Below, piece after piece: positions 33,768 to 43,450 of a stretch of DNA of 43,575 bases. The number at the start of each line of letters is the position of its first letter. Positions within the stretch are counted from its first letter, which is position 1. Made by a program: the position numbers and the translations under genes. The notes under the pieces are model-generated. The model did not search any database. It worked only from the letters and a program-made list of their open reading frames with translations, and was not told the origin of the DNA. The DNA comes from Cyanobacteria bacterium CG_2015-22_32_23 (GTDB lineage: Bacteria > Cyanobacteriota > Cyanobacteriia > Cyanobacteriales > Cyanobacteriaceae), in assembly GCA_009993045.1 (NCBI GenBank), contig JAACUG010000090.1:1-43575 (forward strand). Reading direction: 5' to 3'.

Positions 33768-34901
33768 TTAAACTATGGTTTTCCACAATTGTTGATACTG
33801 TTTAATGGATAACTCTGGTAAAGTGTCGATAAACTCACTTTTTGCAAAAACTTCAGAAGACATTGACGGAATTTTGGGATTGCTTTTTAAAGGTGATTTT
33901 AAAGGTGAAACTCCATTGGTAAATAAATTGATTTGTTTTGCGGATTTTTCCTCCCAACAAAAATCAATGAAATCATAAATTTTTTCTAATTGTTGAGGAT
34001 TATTTGTTTCTTGACGAGGTTTTACCCATATATCCGCCCATAAAGATGTACCAGATTTAGGTATAACTGCGGAAATGTTACTATATTTTTCAACTATCGG
34101 TAATATATCTGTTGACCAACCTACTGCTAACCAAGTATCACCTAAAATCAAAGGTTGTAAATAATTAATATCATCATAAAATTTTACTTGTTTTTGCAGT
34201 GCTATCCACTCCGATTTAAGTTCGGAAATAGTGTTTAAATTCTCTGTATTGTAGGAATAACCAAGTTTTTTCAAAATTAAGCCTAACACTTCTCTGGGTT
34301 GATTTAACAAAGAAATTTGACGAGTAATATCTTGTCGCCATAAATCTTGCCAATCTTGAGGTTGCCATCCTAAAGAGGCAAATTTATCATTGCGATAAGC
34401 TATCATAACACATCCCCAACGGTAGGCTGCACCCCAAATTTTACCATTATTATCGAGTTTTCCTTCTTCATTTCTCTTGGTTAAATTCTGAAATTCTTGG
34501 GGGATATTTTGCCAATTTTGAAGTTTATTTAATTCTAAGGGTTCAATTAATTTCTCGGCAATAGCTAAATTTAAGGAATAATTACCTAATGTTACTAAGT
34601 CATTGGGTGTCGATTTATTATCCGAAAAGTTAGGTAAAAAAGGCGATTTATTCTTTTGAGTTAATACATTTTTACCTTGCCATTTTAACAATAAATTATA
34701 TATATCTTCAAGGGTTGCCTGAGATTCAAAGTTAACAATACCCATTGTACGAGATTGTTGTGATAAGGCTGCAATTAATTGTATCGGAATTGAGCCTTGT
34801 AATAGTGCAACTTTTAAATCATAATTTTTTTCACAACCTGACAACAAAGAAGCTAGGGTTAAACTACCTATACCTTGTAAAAAAGAGCGACGATTCACCA
34901 T
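33768..34901 (-). CDS. Tat-exported lipoprotein, PotD-like solute-binding protein
   Basis: A 377-residue protein. The N-terminus has a twin-arginine motif (NRRSFLQ), a hydrophobic stretch and a lipobox LLSGC, so it should be exported folded and lipid-anchored. The body resembles periplasmic binding proteins of the spermidine/putrescine type: WGAAYRWGCVMIAYRND, LQPLILGDTWLAVGWSTD, and a C-terminal QYQQLWKTI helix. No permease or ATPase gene is adjacent, so the substrate and partner are open; related stand-alone proteins are frequent in cyanobacteria. Confidence 0.85.
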   Translation of the reverse strand: MVNRRSFLQGIGSLTLASLLSGCEKNYDLKVALLQGSIPIQLIAALSQQSRTMGIVNFESQATLEDIYNLLLKWQGKNVLTQKNKSPFLPNFSDNKSTPNDLVTLGNYSLNLAIAEKLIEPLELNKLQNWQNIPQEFQNLTKRNEEGKLDNNGKIWGAAYRWGCVMIAYRNDKFASLGWQPQDWQDLWRQDITRQISLLNQPREVLGLILKKLGYSYNTENLNTISELKSEWIALQKQVKFYDDINYLQPLILGDTWLAVGWSTDILPIVEKYSNISAVIPKSGTSLWADIWVKPRQETNNPQQLEKIYDFIDFCWEEKSAKQINLFTNGVSPLKSPLKSNPKIPSMSSEVFAKSEFIDTLPELSIKQYQQLWKTIV

Positions 34902-35317
34902 ATTAATTAATAGTTATCCGATTATAGTTACTAAAAATATAGTCAAATATTTCTAGCTTTGTAAGGATAATCTTACGGGGCTAACTACAAGCCTCAATAT
35001 TGAGTTTTTACTAAAATCTTTAGTAAAGTTCCCAACTACTTTTGTTACTTCTTTCTTTATTTTAATTAATTAAAATATGAGTAACATTGGTAAATATTTA
35101 CCAATAATAATTTTTAACTTAATAAAAATTTCATTTATTTATCCTTAAAATAATAACATAATGCAGAAAATTTAACGATATATTAATACATTATTTTATG
35201 TTTATTAAATATAAATATTATACCTCAGTTCGATACAACAATATCCGATTTCGGCAGGTTTACACCTTTACACCAACGAAAATTAACTAAGTCGGATGAT
35301 TATAAGTAAAAAACCAT
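34902..35317. other. Non-coding AT-rich stretch upstream of the binding-protein gene
   Basis: No gene found. It presumably holds the promoter of the lipoprotein gene. A short GTCGG (35291-35295) echoes the terminator stem to its right but I see no clear structure. Confidence 0.5.
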
Positions 35318-35345
35318 AAAAAAAACCGACTAAATATAAAGTCGG
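35318..35345 (-). terminator. Intrinsic terminator for the minus-strand DUF502 gene
   Basis: On the minus strand CCGACT, an 8-base loop, AGTCGG, then eight T's. It lies 134 bases past the DUF502 stop. Between them (about 35371-35420) is a weaker imperfect hairpin whose arms are AAATCTT and AAGATTT. Confidence 0.85.
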
Positions 35346-35478
35346 CAAAAATTTGTTGTCGTTTAATCTTGAGGAAATCTTCGTAGGGAGTTACCAATGT
35401 TTCTCCGTAAGATTTCTTTACAATAATGGTAACAGAAAGTACATATTTTGTAAAATTTTTTTAGAATTAATTTTATAA

Positions 35479-36222
35479 CTATACTGTTTCTGAAGTCGTT
35501 GCCGATAAAGATTCATTGTTTAAAGGGGTTACAGACACATCAGAATTATTTACTGGTAGTGGTATTTTTACTTTATTATTAGTTACTATTGCTCCACTAT
35601 TGGCACTAACAATACCTCCAGAAATCAAAACTTTAAAAGCATCTTCAATGGATATAGAAACATTAATAACTTCTTCTTCAGGTATGATTGCATACCACCC
35701 TGATGTAGGATTAGGAGTCGTCGGGATAAAAACGCTTAACATTGGTTTATCTAATTTCTCTTGAAACATATCACTAACTTTCCCCGTAACAAATCCCATA
35801 CTCCAAACACCTACACGAGGATATTCAACAATAACAACTCTCCTAAATTTTGTTTGTGAATCTTGGAATAATGTCTCTAATATTTGCTTAAGAGTTTTAT
35901 AAATTGCACCGGCTAAAGGAATAGCTTGTAAAATTTTTTCCCCAACATCTAATAACCATCTACCGACAATATTTCTTGCCATTAAACCAATGAGTAAAAT
36001 TAAACCCAGAGGTACAGTTAACCCTACAGAAAAGTTGAGTAAATTAGTAACAATAGGATTAAGTCCATCAAAAGGATTAATTTGTTTTGGTATTTCTGTG
36101 AGAAATTTAATCGCCCAATTAGCGATGACATAACTTAACCAAATAGTAGTAGCTAAAGGAATAACTACTAACAATCCAGCAATTAAATCATTTTTAAAAC
36201 CTTGCTTTATCCGTTGTAACAC
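35479..36222 (-). CDS. DUF502 family membrane protein
   Basis: A 247-residue protein with two or more membrane helices: LIAGLLVVIPLATTIWLSYVI and VGLTVPLGLILLIGLMA, followed by the family motifs PLAGAIYKTLKQ, FRRVVIVEYPR and VFIPTTPNPTSGW. DUF502 is widespread in bacteria and plants (the plant members are COV-like proteins); its biochemical role is unknown. The Ser/Thr/Asn-rich C-terminal tail is variable. Possibly in one transcript with the HpsJ-like gene upstream, 102 bases away, and ends at the terminator near 35345. Confidence 0.9.
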   Translation of the reverse strand: MLQRIKQGFKNDLIAGLLVVIPLATTIWLSYVIANWAIKFLTEIPKQINPFDGLNPIVTNLLNFSVGLTVPLGLILLIGLMARNIVGRWLLDVGEKILQAIPLAGAIYKTLKQILETLFQDSQTKFRRVVIVEYPRVGVWSMGFVTGKVSDMFQEKLDKPMLSVFIPTTPNPTSGWYAIIPEEEVINVSISIEDAFKVLISGGIVSANSGAIVTNNKVKIPLPVNNSDVSVTPLNNESLSATTSETV

Positions 36223-36324
36223 AAGTTCCCTATTATTTATTATTGATTGATGAATGATAATCTCATTATCAACTAAAACTTTGTCATTAACAATTGTTCG
36301 TCACTTTTCTGGGGATTTTTTTTC

Positions 36325-37110
36325 TTAAGACTCTTTTTCGATTAACATTTTTAACCCTAACCAACCAATCACAGCATAGGCGATCGCCAGTATTAAGCTA
36401 CTAATAGAAGTGCGTAAACTTTGTTTAAGGGCAAGAGTTTGAGCTTTTTTGATTTCTTTTTCTTCTAATCCTTTGAGTTGAACTTGTAGTTTGGCTTCTA
36501 CTTCTTGTAACTTTGCTTTTAATTGATCAGGTTTTTGAGATAAATCTAAAATTTGTTGTAATTGATCTCGTTGACCTGTAATTAATTGTAACTGTTGAGG
36601 ATCTATTTTTTGTCCTTGTATTACGCCACCAGCTTCAATTACTTGAGTTCGTTGAGCAATTTCCTGTTTTAATTGTTCAGGATTACGAGAAATAGCATCT
36701 AATTGAGAAACAAAACCTTGAATTTGAGTTTGTTGTTGTTCTATTTTTTGAGCAATTTGACTCATTAAATCAGCACTAACACGGTTAATATTACTTAAAT
36801 GTACTGGAACTAAGATTAAAAATAATAATCCTAATAAACTAGAAATAATAAACAGAGGAAGACGAATACTTATTTTCGATTTTGGTCGATTATTAGTATC
36901 ATTAATCCACCATCCTAAAAGTAATAGAGTAATACCAATTAAAGGCACAATACCTCGGTCAACGATACTATTAGTGAGATTAATTTGCCAGTTAGGATCA
37001 TCTAATTGTAAGGGAATAAGAAGAAAAAGATAATCAATTAAAGAAGAAACTAAAAGAATTCCCCCCACTAAAGTTAAAATGAGGTTGATAAAAGGCGAAG
37101 TAATTTTCAT
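36325..37110 (-). CDS. HpsJ-like membrane protein
   Basis: A 261-residue protein with three N-terminal membrane helices (LILTLVGGILLVSSLIDYLF, IVPLIGITLLLLGWWI, LFIISSLLGLLFLILV), a long Gln/Glu-rich coiled coil (about 115-230) and a final helix (SLILAIAYAVIGWLGLKML). This layout fits cyanobacterial HpsJ-family proteins, named from hormogonium polysaccharide loci; its role in a unicellular organism is unclear. The assignment rests on architecture, so moderate. Confidence 0.65.
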   Translation of the reverse strand: MKITSPFINLILTLVGGILLVSSLIDYLFLLIPLQLDDPNWQINLTNSIVDRGIVPLIGITLLLLGWWINDTNNRPKSKISIRLPLFIISSLLGLLFLILVPVHLSNINRVSADLMSQIAQKIEQQQTQIQGFVSQLDAISRNPEQLKQEIAQRTQVIEAGGVIQGQKIDPQQLQLITGQRDQLQQILDLSQKPDQLKAKLQEVEAKLQVQLKGLEEKEIKKAQTLALKQSLRTSISSLILAIAYAVIGWLGLKMLIEKES

Positions 37111-37255
37111 AAAATAAATGTTAGATAATCTTGATAGAAATTTAATAGTTTTGAGATAGACTTTTAATTAATTTAAGTCAATGTGCAAAATTGATTATAT
37201 AGCAATGATCTTTGATTTGTTATGAGTAAAGGTAGAAATCAAAAAAAATGATTAT

Positions 37256-39118
37256 CTAAACATTTAAAACTTGTTTCTTAAAAGAATAATCCTTAACTAT
37301 TTGACGAAAAACATCCCCTTCAATGGTTTCTTTTTCTACGAGAAGATCTACCAAAAAATCAATTAAAGCTCGATTATCTATAATTATTTGTTTAGCATCT
37401 TCATAGCATTTTAAGATAATACCTCGAATCTGTAAATCAATTTTTTCGGCAATTTCTTGAGAATATTCTGTCCGATTAACGCTATCACTACCTAAAAATA
37501 AAGGTTGTTCTTCTCCTTCTAAAGCTAGTAAACCTAAAGGAGACATCCCGAACTTTGTCACCATTTGACGAGTTAAATGGGTTACTCTATCAATGTCATT
37601 TCCTGCTCCAGTGGTTACTTCACCATCACCAAAAATCACTTCTTCTGCGGCCCTTCCTCCCAGTAAACCAGTAATACGAGCAAAAAGTTGAGTTTTAGAC
37701 ACTAAACCTTGTTCTTCATCAGGGGTAAACCATGTTAAACCCTTGGCTTGTCCACGAGGGATCAAAGTTACTTTTTCCACGGGATCATGGCCTTTCGTTA
37801 ATGTTCCCACAATACCGTGACCAATTTCATGATAGGCGATTAATCTTTTACTTTTACTATCAACTAAAGGAGTCCCTTCCATTCCAGCAATAACCCGATC
37901 AATAGCCGCATTGATTTCATCCATCGTAATGGCTTCTTTTCTTCTTCGGGCGGTAAGAATTGCTGCTTCATTGAGTAAATTCGCTAAATCTGCTCCACTA
38001 AAACCGGGAGTACGTTGGGCGATCGCTTCTAAGGAGACATCAGGATCAATTTTTTTATTAGCGCCATGAACATCTAAAATACCTAAACGACCTTTTAAAT
38101 CAGGATAATCAACGATAACTTGGCGATCAAAACGTCCAGGGCGTAATAAAGCCGAATCAAGGACATCAGGGCGATTAGTGGCAGCAATAACGATAATGCC
38201 CGTATTTCCCTCAAATCCATCCATTTCCGTTAATAATTGATTAAGAGTTTGTTCTCTTTCATCATTACCGCCACCGATACCTGTACCTCTTTGTCTGCCT
38301 ACTGCGTCAATTTCATCAATAAAAACTAAACAGGGGGCATTTTCTTTGGCTTTTTTGAATAAATCTCGTACCCGTGAAGCACCAACACCGACAAACATTT
38401 CGACGAATTCAGAACCTGAAATGCTGAAAAAAGGAACTTCAGCTTCTCCAGCGATGGCTTTAGCTAAAAGAGTTTTACCCGTACCCGGAGGACCTACCAA
38501 CAGAACACCTCTGGGAATTTTAGCACCCACGGCGGTAAATTTATCAGGAGTTTTTAAAAATACCACAACTTCTTGTAATTCTTCTTTTGCTTCCTCAATT
38601 CCAGCAACATCTTTAAATTCAATTCCAGTAGTGGCTTCCATTTGAAATTTAGCCCTTGATTTACCGAAATTCATCGCCCCTGCCGCACTACCTGCCGAAC
38701 GTTTGATTAATACAAATAAACCGATAATGACAATTAAAAATATACCTAGTTGCATCGTATTAATGACAGCAACGGTATTGGCTGCCGAAGACTCTACCGC
38801 AAAATCAATGCCTTTTTCTCGAATTTTGGCAATGAGTTCAGGGTTTTGATTAAATAGTTTAACTTTTTGGGGCTTATTTTCATCTCCTTCCGATAAATAT
38901 ACATAAGCAATATTCGTAGCAGGATCAATAGTAATTTTGTTTACTTCCCCTGTTTGAATACTTCGGAGTAAGTCACTATAATCAAATTGCTGATTTTTGA
39001 CTTGTGCTAAAACTGCATTCCCACTAAATATACTTTGTAGTAAAATTAAACTCCCAGCCATGAAACTGAGGATTTTTCTGGGTTTATCTTGATTTAATTT
39101 CTGATGATAATTGTGCAT
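37256..39118 (-). CDS. ftsH: ATP-dependent zinc metalloprotease FtsH
   Basis: A 620-residue membrane AAA+ protease. An N-terminal signal-like helix ([17 protein letters not shown]) and a second helix ([15 protein letters not shown]) enclose the lumenal domain. Then Walker A GPPGTGKT (about 207-214), Walker B LVFIDEID, the second region of homology [19 protein letters not shown], and the zinc site HEIGH (about 430). Cyanobacteria have four FtsH proteins that act in hetero-hexamers, including photosystem II repair. Which paralogue this is I cannot settle; the N-terminus suggests the FtsH1/FtsH3 side. Confidence 0.96.
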   Translation of the reverse strand: MHNYHQKLNQDKPRKILSFMAGSLILLQSIFSGNAVLAQVKNQQFDYSDLLRSIQTGEVNKITIDPATNIAYVYLSEGDENKPQKVKLFNQNPELIAKIREKGIDFAVESSAANTVAVINTMQLGIFLIVIIGLFVLIKRSAGSAAGAMNFGKSRAKFQMEATTGIEFKDVAGIEEAKEELQEVVVFLKTPDKFTAVGAKIPRGVLLVGPPGTGKTLLAKAIAGEAEVPFFSISGSEFVEMFVGVGASRVRDLFKKAKENAPCLVFIDEIDAVGRQRGTGIGGGNDEREQTLNQLLTEMDGFEGNTGIIVIAATNRPDVLDSALLRPGRFDRQVIVDYPDLKGRLGILDVHGANKKIDPDVSLEAIAQRTPGFSGADLANLLNEAAILTARRRKEAITMDEINAAIDRVIAGMEGTPLVDSKSKRLIAYHEIGHGIVGTLTKGHDPVEKVTLIPRGQAKGLTWFTPDEEQGLVSKTQLFARITGLLGGRAAEEVIFGDGEVTTGAGNDIDRVTHLTRQMVTKFGMSPLGLLALEGEEQPLFLGSDSVNRTEYSQEIAEKIDLQIRGIILKCYEDAKQIIIDNRALIDFLVDLLVEKETIEGDVFRQIVKDYSFKKQVLNV

Positions 39119-39157
39119 TTGATAATTCTCTTAATACAAATAATATCTTTATTATCC

Positions 39158-40834
39158 TTAGTTTTTGATTCGATTGCCTATGCCTTGTAAAATGCCTTTA
39201 CCAATTAATCCAATTCCTCCACCAATCACTTCTGTGAGTAAATATACAACTACTTTACCAATAGTTCTTTCTAAAGATTGAACCACCCTATAAAGACTAT
39301 CCCGTAGTTCAATAAGTATTGTAACTGCCCAAGGTAATCCTTGTATGGTTTTTAACTCTTGATGACGAGAATGAGTAATTATACAAGTTTCAATGCCTTG
39401 ATAACCTAATTTTAACATTTCATATTGGTCTTCAAAGATATTTTTCGGATTTTGCCAATATTTTTCTTTGCGATATTTCCAAATTAGATTATTACGAAAC
39501 ATTGCCACTTTTCTTGATGATTTTAATTCTAAGTTAAATAATTTATGTTTAATATTGGTATTATCGGAAAATTTATTGAGAGTAAATTCTATTACCAAAT
39601 TAGCTATATGAATGATAATATTTTCAATAATAATTGCTTCTATATCTTGATTTGATTTACTATCATATTCATAAGTTTCATTATCTATAACTAAGTTTTG
39701 TTGATAAATTTCATAACTAATTATATCTAATATAAATGGTATTTTAGGTACAGTTTCTTTTAGTAAACTCTCTGATTCTTTCATGACTAAATCTAACAAG
39801 CTATAAGAATTTATACTATCAGTATCAGACTCAGATTCAGGAAGATAATATCTATTTAAAAATTTTATCGTAGAATTTTGCCAAAGTTCTTTAATATAAA
39901 TATTAATTTTTTCAGATACATTATCTTTATCTATATTAAGATTTCTTAACTCTCTAACAGAGATAATCCATTCTTGCAAAATAATCATCAATAATTCTTG
40001 TTTTTTTGATTCTTGCAATATATCAATTTCTAGTAATTTTGATGTAGAGTTTTTTAGAGAAGATTGAATTTTAAGCAATATTAAATCATAAGTATTTTGA
40101 GGGGAATCACTAACAATAATTTGACTGTTATAGTTATCAATTTGAGCAAAATTTTTATCAATCTTACTTTGATTATTTTCCTTAGATGAATCGGAGATAA
40201 ATTCGTAAAAATCAGGACTTAATTGAGTAATTAACCATTTAGCTAACTTAAGTTCTCTTTTTCTTCCTTGCCAATATAAAATATCAGCTATAGATAATTT
40301 TTTTCCTTTAATATAGTCATCAATATTAATAATTTCTCCTTGAATTTGTTGTAAACCAAATTTACATTGTCGAGAAAACCAACTATTTATTTTTGGTGAA
40401 AAAAGAGTATTTTTAACACTAAAGTAAGTCTCTCCCTTAGCACAAATTCTAAAGGTTTTTACTAATTCATTAATATCTGCATTTTTATAACAACTTCCTT
40501 TTATAATAGGAATAGAAGAAAAATCTCCCACAAACTCCCATGAAACTAAAATAACTAAAGATAGATGAGGATATTCATTGCTTAATTGAGGCAGAAATTT
40601 CAAAAACTGTTTAACTTTTTCAGGATATTGATTAAAATCTAAGGAAATTACCCATAAATTTACTTCATATTGTTTTAATAAAGAAGAAAAATCAGCTATT
40701 TTCCCCGTTGCAATTATATTTATATCCTTAAATTCTTCAGTATTTAAAACTTCTCTTAATCCCAAGGTAAAAATATTATTATCATCTAATAAAATTAGAC
40801 TAATTTCAGTTTCATTTGAGTTAGTAGAAGACAT
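39158..40834 (-). CDS. DUF3685 (Ycf55-like) protein with receiver-like N-terminus
   Basis: A 558-residue protein specific to cyanobacteria and some plastids. The first 125 residues resemble a response-regulator receiver: ISLILLDDNNIFTLGLREVL has the acidic pair, and LWVISLDFNQ places an Asp near the phosphorylation site. The rest is long and Asn/Ile/Ser-rich, ending in the DUF3685 core with KYWQNPKNIFEDQYE, GLPWAVTILIELRDSLYR and a Gly-rich amphipathic tail. Function unknown. Lies 39 bases upstream of ftsH on the same strand and may be co-transcribed. Confidence 0.8.
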   Translation of the reverse strand: MSSTNSNETEISLILLDDNNIFTLGLREVLNTEEFKDINIIATGKIADFSSLLKQYEVNLWVISLDFNQYPEKVKQFLKFLPQLSNEYPHLSLVILVSWEFVGDFSSIPIIKGSCYKNADINELVKTFRICAKGETYFSVKNTLFSPKINSWFSRQCKFGLQQIQGEIINIDDYIKGKKLSIADILYWQGRKRELKLAKWLITQLSPDFYEFISDSSKENNQSKIDKNFAQIDNYNSQIIVSDSPQNTYDLILLKIQSSLKNSTSKLLEIDILQESKKQELLMIILQEWIISVRELRNLNIDKDNVSEKINIYIKELWQNSTIKFLNRYYLPESESDTDSINSYSLLDLVMKESESLLKETVPKIPFILDIISYEIYQQNLVIDNETYEYDSKSNQDIEAIIIENIIIHIANLVIEFTLNKFSDNTNIKHKLFNLELKSSRKVAMFRNNLIWKYRKEKYWQNPKNIFEDQYEMLKLGYQGIETCIITHSRHQELKTIQGLPWAVTILIELRDSLYRVVQSLERTIGKVVVYLLTEVIGGGIGLIGKGILQGIGNRIKN

Positions 40835-41032
40835 TTTATTTTTGACTTTAAAGTTCTTAAATTTTAATGATAATTCTTGAGTAAAAATTGAAAATAATTA
40901 ATTATACATTCATTTAAAAAAATATAAATATAATTATTTGAACCAAGACATTATTAAGTAATAAAGCATTTAGAAATTATGGACTTTTAAATTAATAAAA
41001 ATGACAAATAATCTTCGTTACCTTTTGCCTAC

Positions 41033-41479
41033 TTACTCTGACAATTTATTTTTGTAACCGTAAAAATCAATGCGATAATGATCTACTTTGATACCAGTTT
41101 TTTCTTCAATAGTTTTAATTAAATCTGAAGGTAACTCTACTTGTATATCCATTATTTGATTAGTATCTATGACATTAACATGACTATGATCTTCACAAAA
41201 ATTACCATACAATCTTCCCTCATGTCTTTCCAGACACTCAATAATCCCTTGACTTGACAAAGCCTCTAAATTCTGATATACCGAAGTATGTCCAATATCT
41301 TTACCTTGTTGACTTAAAAGATCGTAAATTTCTTTTGCTGATAAATGTTCTTGATGTGACCATAACAACTCAAGAATAAATCGCCTTTGACGAGAAAGTC
41401 TCATACCTAATTCTTGACAACGATTGAGGGCATCTTTTAAAGAGCGAATTTTTCTCACCGTTGCTCCCGCTTGTTGCAT
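41033..41479 (-). CDS. Fur-family transcriptional regulator, FurC/PerR-like
   Basis: A 148-residue Fur-family protein: winged helix (MRLSRQRRFILELLW, SAKEIYDLL, IGHTSVYQNLEALSSQGII) then the metal-binding dimer domain (LYGNFCEDHSHVNVID). The usual CxxC zinc pairs are absent; only three scattered Cys remain. The N-terminal MQQAGATVRKIRSLKDALNR extension and overall pattern resemble Anabaena FurC (PerR), a peroxide-responsive regulator. Divergent from cobK with 62 bases between starts, so it may also control that gene. Confidence 0.88.
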   Translation of the reverse strand: MQQAGATVRKIRSLKDALNRCQELGMRLSRQRRFILELLWSHQEHLSAKEIYDLLSQQGKDIGHTSVYQNLEALSSQGIIECLERHEGRLYGNFCEDHSHVNVIDTNQIMDIQVELPSDLIKTIEEKTGIKVDHYRIDFYGYKNKLSE

Positions 41480-41541
41480 ATTGTTTTATGATTTTTTTAC
41501 TAAAATAAACTCACTACCACTTTAACTTAACTCCTACATAT

Positions 41542-42318
41542 TTGAACATTTCCCTCAAAAAAGAGATTATTTGGCTTATCGGCGGTACTTCTGAAAGTGT
41601 GGCGATCGCACAATTATTAACAGAACATAATTTCCCATACATTATTACCGTTACCACTCCATCAGCTTCTAAACTTTATCAAAAGATCAAAAATCCACAA
41701 ATCTTTGTAGGTAAACTATCCGATAGAGAAATATATCAACTGATGGCACAAAATCACATTACCAGAGTTATTGATGCTACTCATCCTTTTGCCGTTAACA
41801 TTTCTCAGGAAGTCATTAATATTTGTCGAGATTTAGCTATTAAATATATAAGATATGAACGTCTTTCCTTATCCATTCCTGAGAATAACTTAATAACTTA
41901 TGTTTCCTGTTTTAATTATTTAGTAGTTGATAATTCTCCCTTAAAAAATAAACGAGTTTTATTGACTATCGGTGCAAAATTTTTACCTTTATTCACTAAT
42001 TATCATCATCAAGCAACCCTATACACCCGAATACTTCCCTATGCTGATTCTCTTCATCAAGCCTATCAATCAGGGTTTGAGTGCGATCGCATTATAGCCC
42101 TTCGCCCTCCCATCAACTATGCCCTAGAAAAAGCTTTGTGGCAAATGTGGAATATTGAAATAGTCGTCACCAAAGCAGGAGGAAAAGCAGGAGGAGAAGA
42201 TATAAAATATCAAGTAGCTAAAGAGTTAAACATTCCCTTAATCGTCATTCAACGACCAAACCTAGAATATCCTATAGTTATCAACACCCTAGATAAAATA
42301 CTTGAAATGATTACTTAA
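41542..42318 (+). CDS. cobK: Precorrin-6A reductase (CobK/CbiJ)
   Basis: A 258-residue NAD(P)H-dependent reductase of the cobalamin ring pathway. The Rossmann start is WLIGGTSESVAIAQLL; family marks follow: VIDATHPFA, YIRYERLSL, LLTIGAKFL and TKAGGKAGGEDIK. No ATG is available near the N-terminus, so translation probably begins at TTG 41542. No other cobalamin gene is in the window. Confidence 0.9.
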   Translation: MNISLKKEIIWLIGGTSESVAIAQLLTEHNFPYIITVTTPSASKLYQKIKNPQIFVGKLSDREIYQLMAQNHITRVIDATHPFAVNISQEVINICRDLAIKYIRYERLSLSIPENNLITYVSCFNYLVVDNSPLKNKRVLLTIGAKFLPLFTNYHHQATLYTRILPYADSLHQAYQSGFECDRIIALRPPINYALEKALWQMWNIEIVVTKAGGKAGGEDIKYQVAKELNIPLIVIQRPNLEYPIVINTLDKILEMIT

Positions 42319-42455
42319 TTAAGTTATAACACTTCTTGTTAGGTGTATGGCTTTATAATTAATATTTTGTTCACCGCAATGACTCTCTCTTAGGGGTGCT
42401 TTTTGACGTTTGTGTTATCATAACATTACTTATGATCGAGGGGAAAATTACCATA

Positions 42456-43031
42456 ATGACTGCTTATACTATTAACTTGGATGTAATTTCTAAAATTGAT
42501 GATGAAAAATTTTATCAACTTTGTCGTCATAATCCAGAACTAAAATTGGAACAAAATCAAAAAGGAGAATTGATTATTATGTCACCAACTGGCGGAGAAA
42601 CGGGAAAATCCAATGCGGAGTTAATTGCCGATTTTGTTATTTGGAATCGTCAAAAAAAACTAGGATATATCTTTGATTCTTCCACCTGTTTTAAACTACC
42701 AAAAGGCAGTAATCGATCTCCTGATGTTGCTTATATAAAGAAAGAAAGATGGAATAAATTAACAGAAGAAGAAAAAAGAAAATTTTCGCCTATTGCACCT
42801 GATTTTGTTTTAGAATTAATGTCAAAAACAGACTCATTAAAAGATACACAACAGAAAATGGAAGAATATATCGATAATGAAATTAAGTTAGGATGGTTAA
42901 TTAACCCTGAAAAAAAACAAGTAGAAATCTATCGTCAAGGACAAAAAAAAGAGGTTTTAGATCACCCAAAAACTATATCGGGGGAATCTATCTTACCTGA
43001 TTTTACTTTGGATTTAAGTCTGATTTGGTAA
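42456..43031 (+). CDS. Uma2-family putative endonuclease (DUF820)
   Basis: A 191-residue protein from MTAYTINLDVISKI. Uma2/DUF820 proteins have a PD-(D/E)XK nuclease-like fold and are greatly expanded in cyanobacteria. Seen here: LIIMSPTGGETGKSN, SPDVAYIKKERW with the first acidic residue, and PDFVLELMSKTD with the second. The frame is open to 42396, but the start at 42456, preceded by GAGGGG (42438-42443), matches relatives. The physiological role is not established. Confidence 0.85.
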   Translation: MTAYTINLDVISKIDDEKFYQLCRHNPELKLEQNQKGELIIMSPTGGETGKSNAELIADFVIWNRQKKLGYIFDSSTCFKLPKGSNRSPDVAYIKKERWNKLTEEEKRKFSPIAPDFVLELMSKTDSLKDTQQKMEEYIDNEIKLGWLINPEKKQVEIYRQGQKKEVLDHPKTISGESILPDFTLDLSLIW

Positions 43032-43122
43032 AATACATTGTTTATAAATAATCAAACGCTCTTGAACTTGCCATATTTGGGCTAATGAAATATTAGAAAT
43101 CGTCAGTAATGGTTAATTATCG

Positions 43123-43139
43123 GGTGGGCAATGCCCATC
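43123..43139. repeat. Palindromic repeat GGTGGGCAATGCCCATC, copy 3
   Basis: A one-mismatch version of the palindrome at 28236, with the central base inverted. It lies 92 bases after the Uma2 gene. The remainder of the 419-base gap before psbA shows no gene, apart from the psbA promoter and leader. Confidence 0.8.
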
Positions 43140-43358
43140 AGTCGAGGCTAGATTAGATAATTCCCCCTTTTTACCACAAATAGCACCTAGATAAGCTCTA
43201 ACGGTACGATTGATCGTTTCAGAAATAACTAATAACCAACGAGCAATAATTAACTTCTATGATTATAAATATATAAACATCATAGGACATTTTAGAGAAA
43301 AAGCAAAAAACATAACTAAAAGTTATGACAGTTATAAAAATAAATATTATGAAAAATC

Positions 43359-43387
43359 TTGACAAAACTTTACAATTTCTCTAATAT
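43359..43387 (+). promoter_or_regulatory. psbA promoter
   Basis: TTGACA (43359-43364), a 17-base spacer and TAATAT (43382-43387). Transcription would start near 43394 and leave a leader of about 57 bases. Strong consensus elements suit the high expression of psbA. Light-responsive elements in the leader cannot be judged by eye. Confidence 0.75.
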
Positions 43388-43450
43388 AGTATTCATGGTA
43401 AGCAATTACCGCATCGTACCTCGAAAAAATTATAACGCAATCATAAAAAC

